Positions 17,035 through 26,563 of a stretch of 64,000 nucleotides of DNA are shown here, in pieces. The translations under genes and the position numbers were made by a program. A model generated the notes under the pieces. It did no database searches, was not told the origin of the DNA, and saw only the letters and a list, made by a program, of their open reading frames with translations. The stretch comes from Pedobacter rhodius. GTDB taxonomy: Bacteria; Bacteroidota; Bacteroidia; Sphingobacteriales; Sphingobacteriaceae. Location: contig NZ_JAPWGL010000002.1 in the NCBI RefSeq assembly GCF_027213645.1, forward strand, positions 310,001 through 374,000, in the 5' to 3' direction. Every line of letters begins with the position of its first letter. The stretch's first letter is position 1.

Positions 17035-18552
17035 ATGAAACTAAGATCAATTTTTATTGTGGCAGGGATAGTTCTTGCCAGCAATTCTTTATATGCCCAA
17101 TATACAAGTGATGTATTACGTTTTTCGCAACCTGAATTAGGTGCTACGGCGAGGTTTAAAGGTTTAGGCGGCGCACAAACTGCACTCGGTGGCGATATAA
17201 GTTCTTTATCTGCCAATCCTGCGGGTTTGGGGTTTTTCACAAAATCAGATTTTACATTTACACCTGAATACAATAATTTTAAAGTTGGTTCTGAATATTT
17301 AGGAACTAATTCCTCCGACAGTAAAAGTAAGGCGGGTATAAACCAGGTAGGTGTTGTATTTTATTCTCCTATTAATAAGCCTAAAGGTTCAGATTTAAAT
17401 AAGGGTTGGGTAAGTTTAAATTTTGGTATTGGTTATAATAAAACCAACAACTTTAATACAAGCATCACATATGCCGGAAAAAACGCAAAAAGTTCGATGG
17501 CCGATTATTTCGCAAACCTGGCAGGTAATACAGTTACTGGCAGCTTAGCTTCGGGTTCTCTTGAAAAAATGGCTTATGATAATTACCTGATAGAATATGA
17601 TCCTGCAGGATATTTTCCGACTACAGCCTTAAACAATAACCAGCAAAACATTATTAACAGGTCAGGTTCGCAATCTGAAGTAAATATTGGTATGGCCGGT
17701 AACTATGAAAACAAACTCTATTTAGGTTTGTCATTAGGCTTAACCAATATCAATTATACTTCTGATTTAGCCTACACGGAGAGCGGAAATAATTTAACTT
17801 ATGTGGGTCAGCCCGTTGATTTTGTAAATGGCACTTACACTTTTAACTACAATTCTATCCAGCAAACAAAAGGAAACGGTGTAAATGCCAAACTTGGTTT
17901 AATTTATAAACCAGTTAGTGAGTTGAGGTTAGGCTTAAGTTTTATCACGCCAACATGGTACAGCTTAACAGATAATTATTCTGAAAACCTAAATACAAGA
18001 TACAAAAGAGCTAACGGTTCCAGCATCCCGGAATACACAAATCCACTTTCCAGCTATAATTCTGATTATAGCTTAAGAACACCTTATCGTGTTAATGGAG
18101 GTATTGCTTATATTTTGGGTAATAGTGGTCTGATCACTGCTGATGTTGAATATGTTGATTACAGCAGTATTCATTTCTCATCTGATTTTGCAACCGAAGA
18201 AACCAATACTAACCGTGATATCGCTGCACTTTACAAAGGCAACTTTAATTACAGGGCAGGTTTAGAATTTAAGGTAGTCGATAATTTTATGTTGAGAGGC
18301 GGTTATTCTTATTCAGGCACGCCTTATAAAAACTTAGATTTTACAACTCAGGCTTACAGCGGAGGTTTAGGTTACCGTTTTGACAACTACTATTTAGATG
18401 TTACTTACCGTCACACGAAGTGGGAATCAACCAATTCGCCTTACACCATTTCTTCTGATTACCCTGATTTTAATTTTACCGGTTCAGGACCAACGGCTAA
18501 TCTTAAAAACTCCGCCGACAATGTATTTTTGACACTTGGCGTAAGATTTTAA
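17035..18552 (+). CDS. OmpP1/FadL-family outer membrane protein
   Basis: This 505-residue protein starts with a signal peptide (cleavage near residue 21, LYAQ) and continues with many alternating-hydrophobicity strands typical of a beta barrel, ending in a strand with terminal Phe (FLTLGVRF), the usual Bam recognition end. The conserved N-terminal GLGGAQTALGGDISSLSANPAGL is a signature of the OmpP1/FadL/TodX group, which moves hydrophobic compounds across the outer membrane. Length is typical. It follows the Gly/Tyr-rich lipoprotein by 27 bases and ends before a bidirectional terminator. The substrate is unknown; long-chain fatty acids are the textbook case. Confidence 0.9.
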   Translation: MKLRSIFIVAGIVLASNSLYAQYTSDVLRFSQPELGATARFKGLGGAQTALGGDISSLSANPAGLGFFTKSDFTFTPEYNNFKVGSEYLGTNSSDSKSKAGINQVGVVFYSPINKPKGSDLNKGWVSLNFGIGYNKTNNFNTSITYAGKNAKSSMADYFANLAGNTVTGSLASGSLEKMAYDNYLIEYDPAGYFPTTALNNNQQNIINRSGSQSEVNIGMAGNYENKLYLGLSLGLTNINYTSDLAYTESGNNLTYVGQPVDFVNGTYTFNYNSIQQTKGNGVNAKLGLIYKPVSELRLGLSFITPTWYSLTDNYSENLNTRYKRANGSSIPEYTNPLSSYNSDYSLRTPYRVNGGIAYILGNSGLITADVEYVDYSSIHFSSDFATEETNTNRDIAALYKGNFNYRAGLEFKVVDNFMLRGGYSYSGTPYKNLDFTTQAYSGGLGYRFDNYYLDVTYRHTKWESTNSPYTISSDYPDFNFTGSGPTANLKNSADNVFLTLGVRF

Positions 18553-18574
18553 GCGGCACTGTTTTTATATTTAT

Positions 18575-18603
18575 AAAAGTCATGGCAAATAACCATGACT
18601 TTT
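18575..18603. terminator. Bidirectional terminator between convergent genes
   Basis: An 11-bp perfect stem (aaaagtcatgg / ccatgactttt) encloses a 7-base loop. It sits between the OmpP1 gene and the convergent MG2-like gene and overlaps the last bases of the latter; T runs are present on both strands. Confidence 0.82.
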
Positions 18604-21013
18604 ATTTTTTTACGGTAATTGTTTGCTCTCCGTAAACAACTCCATTTTCGGTTACACCTTGAATAATAATTTTAAATTCGCCGGTTAAATCTCCTGAAGT
18701 GAAAGTTATCGGAGTTGCGCCCTCCTTATTCACAAAGGTTTGGTAATTCCAATAAACGGTTGCAAAATTTATAGGTTCATTTTTGTTTTTAATATCAGCG
18801 ACATAAAATTCTTTGGGCAGGGATATGCCGTTAAGTATTAAGAAATTTGGTTTAACCCTATCTTCCATGCAACCCTGGTAGATAATCATATGGCCATTTG
18901 AAGAATAAGATTGACCTTTAACAGGCATCGTACCTACCGGATGATTCTGACAATTCAATATGCGGTTTTGACAGACGTAGTCGCCACATGCGTTCCTGCC
19001 GAATGAAGCAAAACTAATGCTGTTGTCTTTAGATTTCCTGACGGTTACTTCATTTAGCCTGATACCTGCCAAAGCGTTTACGTTTTCGATTCCTGATGAT
19101 AACATTCCCATCTTTTTTGAATCTTTTTCATAATTGAGTTTTTGCACCAAGGGTTTAATCTCCTCAAATGGATCATTTATTTTAACATCGTAAGCAAGTA
19201 AATTCTTATCATTTAAGCTCAGCCATACTTTACTTTTTTGTTCCGTAATTAACGATTGAAATGGCAAAACGAATTTTCCGGCACTATCTGTATTAAAATT
19301 ATTAATGTTGCCAGCAGCAATTGTATTTATAGACAACGGCAATTTTAATGTTTTTTTTCCTTTAGTAATCCTCAATGCATATTCAAATTCTGAAATTTTA
19401 TTTTCATCTGCTAAAAGAATATCTTTTTGCTGTGGCCACTTATATTTCCTCCAGCCTTTAACCAACAAAACATCGTCTAAATAATTTAAATCATTAAATT
19501 TGATACCCGAAGAATTTGCAGGCAAGGAAGTTAAATTGCTTTCCAGGTGAGTATAATCAACAATGTTTTTTTTATTAATCAGGCTTACCCTATTAGCCTG
19601 GACAACCGCTATCGACACGACGCCATCAAATTGACTTCCTTTTTTATCAAATAGTTTTAAACGGAGCTTAACACTGTCTCTTGTGTTATATTGTTCTTTA
19701 TCGGCATCAATCTGAAGTTGAGCAATTTCATCATAATGTGCAAAAAACAGCCGTTCAGCTATCGGTCTGTACAAACTATCGAGTAAGGTTATGGTATTAA
19801 TACCTGCAGGAATAGCATCCAGTTTAAGTAAAACGCTTAAGGGATTCTTTTTTGGTAATTTCAATTCTGTAGCCAGGTATATATTTTCGTAATTATGAAC
19901 GGTTAAGAATACTTTGTCAGCTGAATTACTTTCTACTAATATTTTGAGCTCATCATTTCCTATAGCGGTATTTAATTTAATATTAACACCTTTACTTAAA
20001 CTTGCAGGAATCCCGTAGTTTCCGATTAAATTGCCATCTTTTAAAAGTTTGACGGTATATTTTTGATTTGATTGAGGATAAAACAGAAAACTTCCGATAC
20101 CTGTAGCGTTCGTATAAATGGTATCCAGGGCTTTGTTATCAACAAAAATAACTGCTTTAGCACTGATCGCAGATCCTTCAGCATCTTTAACTTCCCATCC
20201 TATTTTATTTTTAAGGTTCGCCACCATATAGCCACCTTCCGGGTAAAAATTAACCTGATATTGATTTACATTATCTAGGGGAATATCAAATTTCTCATAC
20301 CTCAGGTATTTATCTTTTTTTAATGTGACTGACACCAGGTTATTTTCCGCGGTAATTTTGCCTGCCGGATAATCTATCATTATTTCACCAATAACATTTG
20401 TTTTGGCTTTACCTGTTTTTAGAATGTGGGTATCTCTCCCGATTATATAACTCACTTCTGCATTTGGAATGAAACGATTATCACTGGTTAGTGCTTTTAA
20501 CAACACGGTTCCATTACCAGTTTTTTCATCATTAGATTTAAATAAGGATAAATTCGCGGATAGCGGATTTATGGTTGTCGATTTTATGGCTACAGGTTGA
20601 ACGAATTCAGCGTCTGGCTTGCCGTTCAATTTAATATTGGTATTCGCAACAAATCTATAATCACCACTTTGGATGGAGTCGGGTAAAGTTATACTTCCGA
20701 ATGAAAAGCCCTTATCTATCAAAAACTTATGTTGAAGGACAACAGAACTATCTTTATTATTAATTAACGACAGGTATAATGTATTGTATCTGTTTATATC
20801 AGTTACGTTTTTAAGTAAATAACCTGTAAACCAAACCTGGTCGTTATTGGTGTAAACATTTTTATCAAAATGAATAAATAGAACCGACGATTTGTTTTGT
20901 AGACTATATTTCTCAAGTATTCGTGCAAGACTATCCGATTTAATAAACTGAGCATTTAATTGTATTGAAAAAAGAAATGCGACTACAAAAACAGGGATTA
21001 ACCTTTTAAACAT
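18602..21013 (-). CDS. Large secreted MG2/macroglobulin-like protein of unknown function
   Basis: This 803-residue protein has a signal peptide (cleavage near residue 21, LNAQ). The N-terminal part (VLFIHFDKNVYTNNDQVWF) matches the start of MG2-type macroglobulin or carboxypeptidase-regulatory-like domains in Bacteroidota envelope proteins. Several beta-sandwich repeats follow (e.g. YQVNFYPEGGYMVANLKNK around 250 and a second MG-like block around 430-480). Near residue 650-700 the text GIRLNEVTVRKSKD resembles the start of a TonB plug-like segment, followed by a Cys-rich stretch (NACGDYVCQNRILNCQNHP). No beta-barrel follows, so it is not a complete TonB-dependent receptor. Function is unknown; a surface or periplasmic location is likely. 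Confidence 0.8.
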   Translation of the reverse strand: MFKRLIPVFVVAFLFSIQLNAQFIKSDSLARILEKYSLQNKSSVLFIHFDKNVYTNNDQVWFTGYLLKNVTDINRYNTLYLSLINNKDSSVVLQHKFLIDKGFSFGSITLPDSIQSGDYRFVANTNIKLNGKPDAEFVQPVAIKSTTINPLSANLSLFKSNDEKTGNGTVLLKALTSDNRFIPNAEVSYIIGRDTHILKTGKAKTNVIGEIMIDYPAGKITAENNLVSVTLKKDKYLRYEKFDIPLDNVNQYQVNFYPEGGYMVANLKNKIGWEVKDAEGSAISAKAVIFVDNKALDTIYTNATGIGSFLFYPQSNQKYTVKLLKDGNLIGNYGIPASLSKGVNIKLNTAIGNDELKILVESNSADKVFLTVHNYENIYLATELKLPKKNPLSVLLKLDAIPAGINTITLLDSLYRPIAERLFFAHYDEIAQLQIDADKEQYNTRDSVKLRLKLFDKKGSQFDGVVSIAVVQANRVSLINKKNIVDYTHLESNLTSLPANSSGIKFNDLNYLDDVLLVKGWRKYKWPQQKDILLADENKISEFEYALRITKGKKTLKLPLSINTIAAGNINNFNTDSAGKFVLPFQSLITEQKSKVWLSLNDKNLLAYDVKINDPFEEIKPLVQKLNYEKDSKKMGMLSSGIENVNALAGIRLNEVTVRKSKDNSISFASFGRNACGDYVCQNRILNCQNHPVGTMPVKGQSYSSNGHMIIYQGCMEDRVKPNFLILNGISLPKEFYVADIKNKNEPINFATVYWNYQTFVNKEGATPITFTSGDLTGEFKIIIQGVTENGVVYGEQTITVKK

Positions 21014-21064
21014 TAGCAGTACAGTTTATGCTTAAAAATCAGGATTTTATTTCGAAAATTCAAA

Positions 21065-22900
21065 CTAAATCAGGCCAAAAAGTGCAGCGCCCTGGTTACC
21101 CATCTCATTAATTTTAGCCTCTACCATAGCACTTTTAATCAACTCAGGTGCGTGGTGTGGCTTTTTCCGGGCATCGATAATCAGTGAGCCTTTACATCCC
21201 CAATGCTTATTGGTGGTAAATTCATTAACGCCGTAGATATCTGCCGCGGGATTGCTACGGGTAAAGGTAATCCAAACCAGGTTATTTATATTTTCAGCAG
21301 TAAAACCAGCATCATCACACAATACAATCAGCGGTAAACCAGATAAATCAGCGTCCATTAATGAAATATTAAGCGATGCGATTTCCGCAGCTGTTTTTTC
21401 CGGGCTTTGATAGACTGCAGCTTGAAGTGTAAAAACACCGGGGATAGCGATTTTTGCATTTTTAAATCCGTCCGGAAAATTTAATCCTACCGGTAATTCA
21501 CCCCAAAGTGTTCTTTTCTTTGAACCGGCAGCAGCCAAAACCACTTTCGACCCGCTGTTTAAACCATCACCACTGTAATCTAAAGTATCTATTGTGGTGT
21601 TGGTATAAAAGTGTAAATCTGTTTTAAAGTCTATCCGTTCTAAAATATGTTGCAAAAATTCTGAAATATGATGCGTGCTTAAATTTTCATCATCTTCTCT
21701 GGCAGCAATGAAAAGGTATTTAGCCAGACTGAGCTGGTTTTTACCCAAAATATGATTGGCAATGGTTAAAATTTCCTGCGGTTTTCTTTCCTTTAGGTAT
21801 GGCGTATAACGTTCACTTCCAATGGCGAATAACAATGGATGGACACCGGCAGCATCAACCGCATGTACTTCTTTTAATCCATGAATTTCCTGTGGAATTG
21901 CAGAACCCGTTATTTCGTGTATCAGGGCACCAAAGCTGGTATCTTCCTGTGGCGGACGACCAACAACGGTAAAAGACCAGATGGCATCTTTTTTATGATA
22001 AACGTTATGAACCTTCATCAATGGGAAAGGATGCGCCAGACTGTAATAGCCAAGGTGATCGCCAAAAGGACCTTCAGGTTTATTTTCATTAGGATAAACC
22101 ATGCCGGTAATGATAAAATCAGCATCTGCAGAAATACAAAAACCTTCATCATCATAAAAATACCTGAATCTTCTGTCGCCCAGGGCACCGGCAAAGGTCA
22201 TTTCTGATAAGCCCTCAGGCAATGGCATAACAGCCGCTAAAGGATGTGACGGCGGACCGCCTACAAAAATACTTACTTTCAGGGGTTTTCCTAAAGCGTT
22301 TGCTTTAGACTGATGAACTCCAATACCCCGGTGAATTTGATAGTGTAAGCCGATTTCTTTATCCTGAATATAATCGTTTCCACCGAGCTGAATCCTGTAC
22401 ATGCCTAAATTTGCATTCAAAATACCCGGCTTATCTACATCTTCTGTATAAACCTGGGGCATGGTTACAAAAGGGCCGCCATCCATTGGCCAGTTCACAA
22501 TTTGCGGCAATTTACTGATGGATGTTTTTAAGAATTTATTTTTAGCCGATAGCGTTCTCAAAGGCAAGGCGGATAAAGCCGACATTGCGGAACCGGCATA
22601 CTTCAAAGGATTTTTAAGGGCTTTCATCGGGTCGTTACGTAACGAAACCAATTGCTGCACTTTCGGCAATGTATCTCTGAAAATAAATTTAGAACGCTCT
22701 AAAGTTCCAAAGAGGTTTGAAACAGCCGGAAAGGGACTTCCCTTTACTTTTTCGAATAAAATAGCCGGACCGTTATTTTCATATACACGCAAATGGATAG
22801 CTGCCATTTCTAAATAAGGGTCTACTTCTTCTTTTATTCTGATTAAATGACCGTGTTTTTCTAAATCACTAACACATGCTGATAAACTTTTGTATGCCAT
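21065..22900 (-). CDS. UbiD-family decarboxylase
   Basis: This 611-residue protein belongs to the prenylated-FMN-dependent UbiD group, which removes carboxyl groups from aromatic or unsaturated acids. Signatures include GMYRIQLGGNDYIQDKEIGL, HYQIHRGIGVHQSKA, FVGGPPSHPLAAVMPLPEG and VVGRPPQEDTSFG. Two roles fit: the late decarboxylation of the futalosine menaquinone route (MqnL-type), supported by mqnA and mqnE elsewhere in the window, or general aromatic acid metabolism. No UbiX-like prenyltransferase is adjacent. The frame is open 12 codons further upstream, but those codons overlap the dps terminator hairpin, so ATG 22900 (MAYKSLSACV) is chosen. Confidence 0.88.
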   Translation of the reverse strand: MAYKSLSACVSDLEKHGHLIRIKEEVDPYLEMAAIHLRVYENNGPAILFEKVKGSPFPAVSNLFGTLERSKFIFRDTLPKVQQLVSLRNDPMKALKNPLKYAGSAMSALSALPLRTLSAKNKFLKTSISKLPQIVNWPMDGGPFVTMPQVYTEDVDKPGILNANLGMYRIQLGGNDYIQDKEIGLHYQIHRGIGVHQSKANALGKPLKVSIFVGGPPSHPLAAVMPLPEGLSEMTFAGALGDRRFRYFYDDEGFCISADADFIITGMVYPNENKPEGPFGDHLGYYSLAHPFPLMKVHNVYHKKDAIWSFTVVGRPPQEDTSFGALIHEITGSAIPQEIHGLKEVHAVDAAGVHPLLFAIGSERYTPYLKERKPQEILTIANHILGKNQLSLAKYLFIAAREDDENLSTHHISEFLQHILERIDFKTDLHFYTNTTIDTLDYSGDGLNSGSKVVLAAAGSKKRTLWGELPVGLNFPDGFKNAKIAIPGVFTLQAAVYQSPEKTAAEIASLNISLMDADLSGLPLIVLCDDAGFTAENINNLVWITFTRSNPAADIYGVNEFTTNKHWGCKGSLIIDARKKPHHAPELIKSAMVEAKINEMGNQGAALFGLI

Positions 22901-22935
22901 GCCCAAAGATATATATTTAGTATTTCTGAAAAACA

Positions 22936-22982
22936 AAAAAGCCGCAGATACAGCTATTAATTCTGCATATCTACGGCTTTTT
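22936..22982 (-). terminator. Terminator of dps
   Basis: The 15-base arms, beginning aaaaagccg and ending cggcttttt, pair with one C-A mismatch around a 17-base loop. On the minus strand a T-rich run follows, 15 bases after the dps stop. Confidence 0.8.
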
Positions 22983-22997
22983 ACAATAAAAGGATTT

Positions 22998-23477
22998 TTA
23001 TTTCTTACCTGCGAATGAGCGTAGCATCCAGGTATTTTTCTCTTTAAACTGCATGAAACGGTTCACCATATCATTAGAACCATCATCACCGGCATTGGCC
23101 GTCGCCTCTAAAATTTCTCTTTCGATTTCAATCAGTGTTGCCATATCATCTAGTATCGCATCAACCATATCTAAATCTTTAAGACCAATGGTATCAATTT
23201 CCTTAATTTTAGATTCCTTGATATAATCTGCAAATCTGCTATGTGGCGGTTTACCTAATGTTAGTACACGTTCTGCGATTTCATCAATCGTTAATTGGGC
23301 ATTCGTATATAATTCTTCGAATTTAATGTGTAAAGTGAAGAAATTTTGCCCTTTAATATTCCAATGACAGCCCCTTAATTTTTGATAATGTATGTGATAG
23401 TTCGCAAGATAATCGTTTAAAAGATCCACTACAGGCTTAACTTCCTTTTCGTTTAAGCTTATTTCTTTAGCATCCAT
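22998..23477 (-). CDS. dps: Dps family DNA-protection/ferritin-like protein
   Basis: This 159-residue four-helix-bundle protein belongs to the Dps group. It shows the first-helix metal site region YHIHYQKLRGCHWNIKGQNF and the second helix HIKFEELYTNAQLTIDEIAERV, which together supply the intersubunit His, Asp and Glu ferroxidase ligands. Dodecamers oxidise iron with peroxide and protect DNA in stationary phase or oxidative stress. The length is standard. It is a single-gene unit with its own terminator and a 280-base A+T-rich upstream gap. Confidence 0.94.
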   Translation of the reverse strand: MDAKEISLNEKEVKPVVDLLNDYLANYHIHYQKLRGCHWNIKGQNFFTLHIKFEELYTNAQLTIDEIAERVLTLGKPPHSRFADYIKESKIKEIDTIGLKDLDMVDAILDDMATLIEIEREILEATANAGDDGSNDMVNRFMQFKEKNTWMLRSFAGKK

Positions 23478-23757
23478 TTTTATTTTATTTAGAGTTAAAT
23501 ATATGCCATCCTAACAAATTAGAGAAAGAAAAGTTTGCCTTAAAACGACAATTAAACAATACCTTATTTATCTATTCGTTTAATAGTCGTAATTGTATTA
23601 ATACGAATTACTGCAAGTATTTGTTAATTAATCAAATATGGATTCAACTGTACAAAATTCGTTATGTAAACCATGTCAATTGGCCTGTAAATCTGTATTG
23701 GTTTTATAATATTATTCGTATAATTGCTACCCCTGATAAAAATTTAGATAAAAATAA

Positions 23758-25287
23758 ATGTATAAAATAGGTTTAACTGCTGTAGTTCTGTTTGCTTTAA
23801 ATGTAGCAAGCGCCAAGGCAAATGCAGTAATCGACTCCATCGGAGTGGAAAATAACAACGGCAAGAAATTAATCGTTCATCAAACAGCTGCAAAAGACAC
23901 ATATTATTCCATCGGACGACGGTATAACGTTTCGCCGAAAGAAATTATGGCTTTCAATAACAATAAATATCTTCAAATAGGTGTAGTTATTAAAGTACCG
24001 ACTAATATCCCTTTTTCTGCTTCTGGAAATACGATTCAACAACCGATAGCCTCAACCGATAATACTTCCGTTAGTGAGCATGTTGTTAAGCCAAAGGATA
24101 ATTTAAACATGCTTGCGGAAAAATATGGTACAACAGTTAATGAACTGAAGGCTTTAAATAATTTAAAGAGCATTAATTTAAGTATTGGTCAGGTTTTAAA
24201 AATACCTGTTAAAAATAGCGAACCTGTACAAACTCAAAAATCAGTTGCTGAAACACAGGCGAAGGAACAGGCTAAACCCGCTGAGCAAACAGTGGAAGCA
24301 GCAAATCAGACATTAATAGAACACGCTGTTCAACCTAAAGAGTTTTTGGGTAAAATTGCTGAAAAGTATGGTACTACAGTTGAAGAAATAAAAAAGGTCA
24401 ATAATTTATCGGGAAACAATCTCCGGATAGGGCAAAAGTTAAAAATCCCTGCGACTAAAAATATTGAAGAGGATAAAGTGCTTACAACAGCAGAAGCGCC
24501 TGTAAATTCTACTACAGATGTTAAGGATGCGACTGGTACCTACACGGTAAAAAAAGGCGAAAGCATTTTTACCATAGCGAAACAATATGGCATAACGGCT
24601 TATCAAATCAGAAAGCTCAATAATCTTTCCGATAATAATTTATCAACAGGTCAGGTTTTAAAAATCCCTACGGATATTATAACCGAAATCCCAAAAACGA
24701 CGGAAAAAGTTACGCAGTCGGCCGCTAAAGAAAATCCAAAAGACGAAAGCTTTATTTACACAGTTGAAAACGGTGAATCGATTTTTAACATTGCGAAAAA
24801 ATTCAATTTAACAGCATATCAGATTAGAACGGCAAATAAGCTGGGTGATAATACCATTACTTCAGGACAGAAACTTATCATTCCGAAACCACCTGAGCCT
24901 AAATCGGTTAATGATTTATCAAAACAGCAGCAGGAAGGAAATCCGGATAGTACATCATTTAAAGACCCTAAACTTCGCGGCGCACCCAGCAGGTACGGGT
25001 TAAATCAAATCGAAGAAAAAGGAACGGCGGTTTCTATTAATGATGCGGATTTAGATGCAACAAAAATGCTTGTGCTACACCGTACTGCGCCTATTGGTAC
25101 GATAATAAAATTAACCAACCCAATGACAAATCGTACTGCCTTGGCTAAGGTTGTTGGTAAATTTACAGAGAACGAATCTACAAAAGATGTTATAATTGTA
25201 ATGACTAAAGCTGTTGCCGACTCATTAGGTGCTTTAGACAAAAGATTTTTTTGCAATTTAACGTACGGTGTGCATGAGCTTGAATAA
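23758..25287 (+). CDS. Secreted multi-LysM protein with RlpA-like C-terminal domain
   Basis: This 509-residue secreted protein (signal peptide ending about residue 22) carries five LysM peptidoglycan-binding repeats: about 40-84 (divergent), 107-150, 189-233, 262-306 and 337-381, each with a YxIAKKYN-like first helix and a closing GQxLKIP. Ser/Thr/Gln-rich linkers separate them. The C-terminal 100 residues (IGTIIKLTNPMTNRTALAKVVGKF) resemble the double-psi barrel of RlpA-like proteins but lack a complete catalytic pattern. A cell-wall role is likely. The uridine kinase gene overlaps its last 14 bases. Confidence 0.88.
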   Translation: MYKIGLTAVVLFALNVASAKANAVIDSIGVENNNGKKLIVHQTAAKDTYYSIGRRYNVSPKEIMAFNNNKYLQIGVVIKVPTNIPFSASGNTIQQPIASTDNTSVSEHVVKPKDNLNMLAEKYGTTVNELKALNNLKSINLSIGQVLKIPVKNSEPVQTQKSVAETQAKEQAKPAEQTVEAANQTLIEHAVQPKEFLGKIAEKYGTTVEEIKKVNNLSGNNLRIGQKLKIPATKNIEEDKVLTTAEAPVNSTTDVKDATGTYTVKKGESIFTIAKQYGITAYQIRKLNNLSDNNLSTGQVLKIPTDIITEIPKTTEKVTQSAAKENPKDESFIYTVENGESIFNIAKKFNLTAYQIRTANKLGDNTITSGQKLIIPKPPEPKSVNDLSKQQQEGNPDSTSFKDPKLRGAPSRYGLNQIEEKGTAVSINDADLDATKMLVLHRTAPIGTIIKLTNPMTNRTALAKVVGKFTENESTKDVIIVMTKAVADSLGALDKRFFCNLTYGVHELE

Positions 25288-25924
25288 AAAACCATTTATA
25301 ATTGGAATTGCGGGAGGAAGCGGTTCAGGTAAAACTTTTTTTCTAAATTGTTTCCTTCATCATTTTAAGCAGGATGAAGTTACACTGGTTTCTCAGGATG
25401 ATTATTACATTCCTGCAGGCGACATGACCCAGGAAGAAAACAAATTGTATAATTTCGACTTACCATCTACTATTGATAGTCAGCAGTTTTTAAAAGATAT
25501 TAAACAGCTTCTGGCGGGCGAGGTGGTTTATAAAAAAGAATATAATTTCAATAACCCTTTAGCCATTGTTAAAATTCTCGAAATTAAGTCGGCACCCATT
25601 ATTATTGTGGAGGGCTTATTCATTCTGCACTTTAAGGAAATTGCAGCATTATTAGATCATATGATTTTTGTTGATGCGGATGAACAGGTTGCATTAGACC
25701 GGCGTGTAAAGCGCGATGGCATGGAACGGGGTTATCCTGAAGAAGACGTTCTTTACAAATGGCACAATCATGTTATGCCGGCTTATAAAGAATATCTCTT
25801 ACCATATAAAGATAGCTGCCATAAAATAGTCGTCAATAATAAAAATGAACCAGACGAAATTATTGCCATTACAGAAGATATTTCTAATAATTTAAGAAAT
25901 CGCATTCTGATTGATATTGACTAA
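25274..25924 (+). CDS. udk: Uridine kinase
   Basis: From the ATG at 25274 this is a 216-residue kinase with P-loop GGSGSGKT (residues 14-21), followed by SQDDYYIPAGDMT and FDLPSTIDSQQF, as in the uridine/cytidine kinase family. It phosphorylates uridine or cytidine using ATP or GTP in pyrimidine salvage. A longer frame with GTG at 25268 adds two residues, but ATG begins the usual N-terminus. Its start lies inside the end of the LysM gene (14-base overlap), so translation is probably coupled. Phosphoribulokinase is excluded by length and motifs. Confidence 0.88.
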   Translation: MSLNKKPFIIGIAGGSGSGKTFFLNCFLHHFKQDEVTLVSQDDYYIPAGDMTQEENKLYNFDLPSTIDSQQFLKDIKQLLAGEVVYKKEYNFNNPLAIVKILEIKSAPIIIVEGLFILHFKEIAALLDHMIFVDADEQVALDRRVKRDGMERGYPEEDVLYKWHNHVMPAYKEYLLPYKDSCHKIVVNNKNEPDEIIAITEDISNNLRNRILIDID

Positions 25925-25950
25925 AAATGTTCGAGGATTTATTCAGCTAA

Positions 25951-26556
25951 TCACCCTTTTTTCCATTTGATGCTGCAACCAACGGCCTTCGTTGATGCAA
26001 TCACCGGTTTTTTTCCGGCTGACAATTCATTAAGTGCATTTTGGACATAATTTATTTTATCAGGATTTTCGTCTTCAGCATCATTATCAATAGCGCCGAT
26101 ATATTCCACAATATTTCCTTTCTCCGTTTTGCTTAATATAAAAACATGAGGTGTTTTTAGAGCGCCAAACTGTTTGGTTACGATATGATTTGGATCTGAT
26201 AAATATGGAAAACTGAAATTCTTTTCTTTGGCCAAAGCCTGCATTTTTTCAAAGCTTTCATCAGGAACGGTTCCTGCATCATTTGGATTTATGGCCACAA
26301 CAGGATAGCCTTTACTTTCATAAGATGCATTTAAGGCCGAAACTCTATCCTGATATGCTTTTGCTACCGGACACGTATTGCAGGTGAAAACCACAATGTA
26401 TCCTTTAGCATCTTTGTAATCGGCCAGCGAAACTGTTTTATTATCCACATTTTTAAGTGTGAAATCTCTAACCACATCACCAACCTGATAACCCTGGGTT
26501 TGCGCGAAGACATGGCTCGAAATCAAAATAAAACCAATTAGAAATAAATTTTTCAT
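25951..26556 (-). CDS. Secreted thioredoxin-fold peroxiredoxin-like protein
   Basis: This 201-residue protein has a signal peptide (cleavage near residue 19, VFAQ) and an AhpC/TSA-type redoxin fold with a redox pair Cys59 and Cys62 in FTCNTCPVAKAY. The GDVVRDFTLKNVDNKTVSLADYK entry and FSFPYLSDPNHIVTKQFGA are typical. It probably acts in the periplasm as a thiol oxidoreductase. It lies 7 bases downstream of a TlpA-like gene on the same strand, so the two form an operon for extracytoplasmic thiol chemistry (inference). C-terminal Cys194 is extra and could be a third redox residue. Confidence 0.85.
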   Translation of the reverse strand: MKNLFLIGFILISSHVFAQTQGYQVGDVVRDFTLKNVDNKTVSLADYKDAKGYIVVFTCNTCPVAKAYQDRVSALNASYESKGYPVVAINPNDAGTVPDESFEKMQALAKEKNFSFPYLSDPNHIVTKQFGALKTPHVFILSKTEKGNIVEYIGAIDNDAEDENPDKINYVQNALNELSAGKKPVIASTKAVGCSIKWKKG

Positions 26557-26563
26557 GATAATT

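Noticed and set aside
16304..17050. Several open frames antisense to the Gly/Tyr-rich lipoprotein
   Set aside because: They arise from the low-complexity codon pattern; translations are repetitive His/Ser/Asn or Ile/Pro/Val strings without domains.
21881..22817. Plus-strand frames opposite the UbiD gene
   Set aside because: They lack family features; the minus strand carries conserved UbiD motifs throughout.
22901..22936. Longer start for the UbiD gene
   Set aside because: It would overlap the dps terminator hairpin, and the family start fits ATG 22900.
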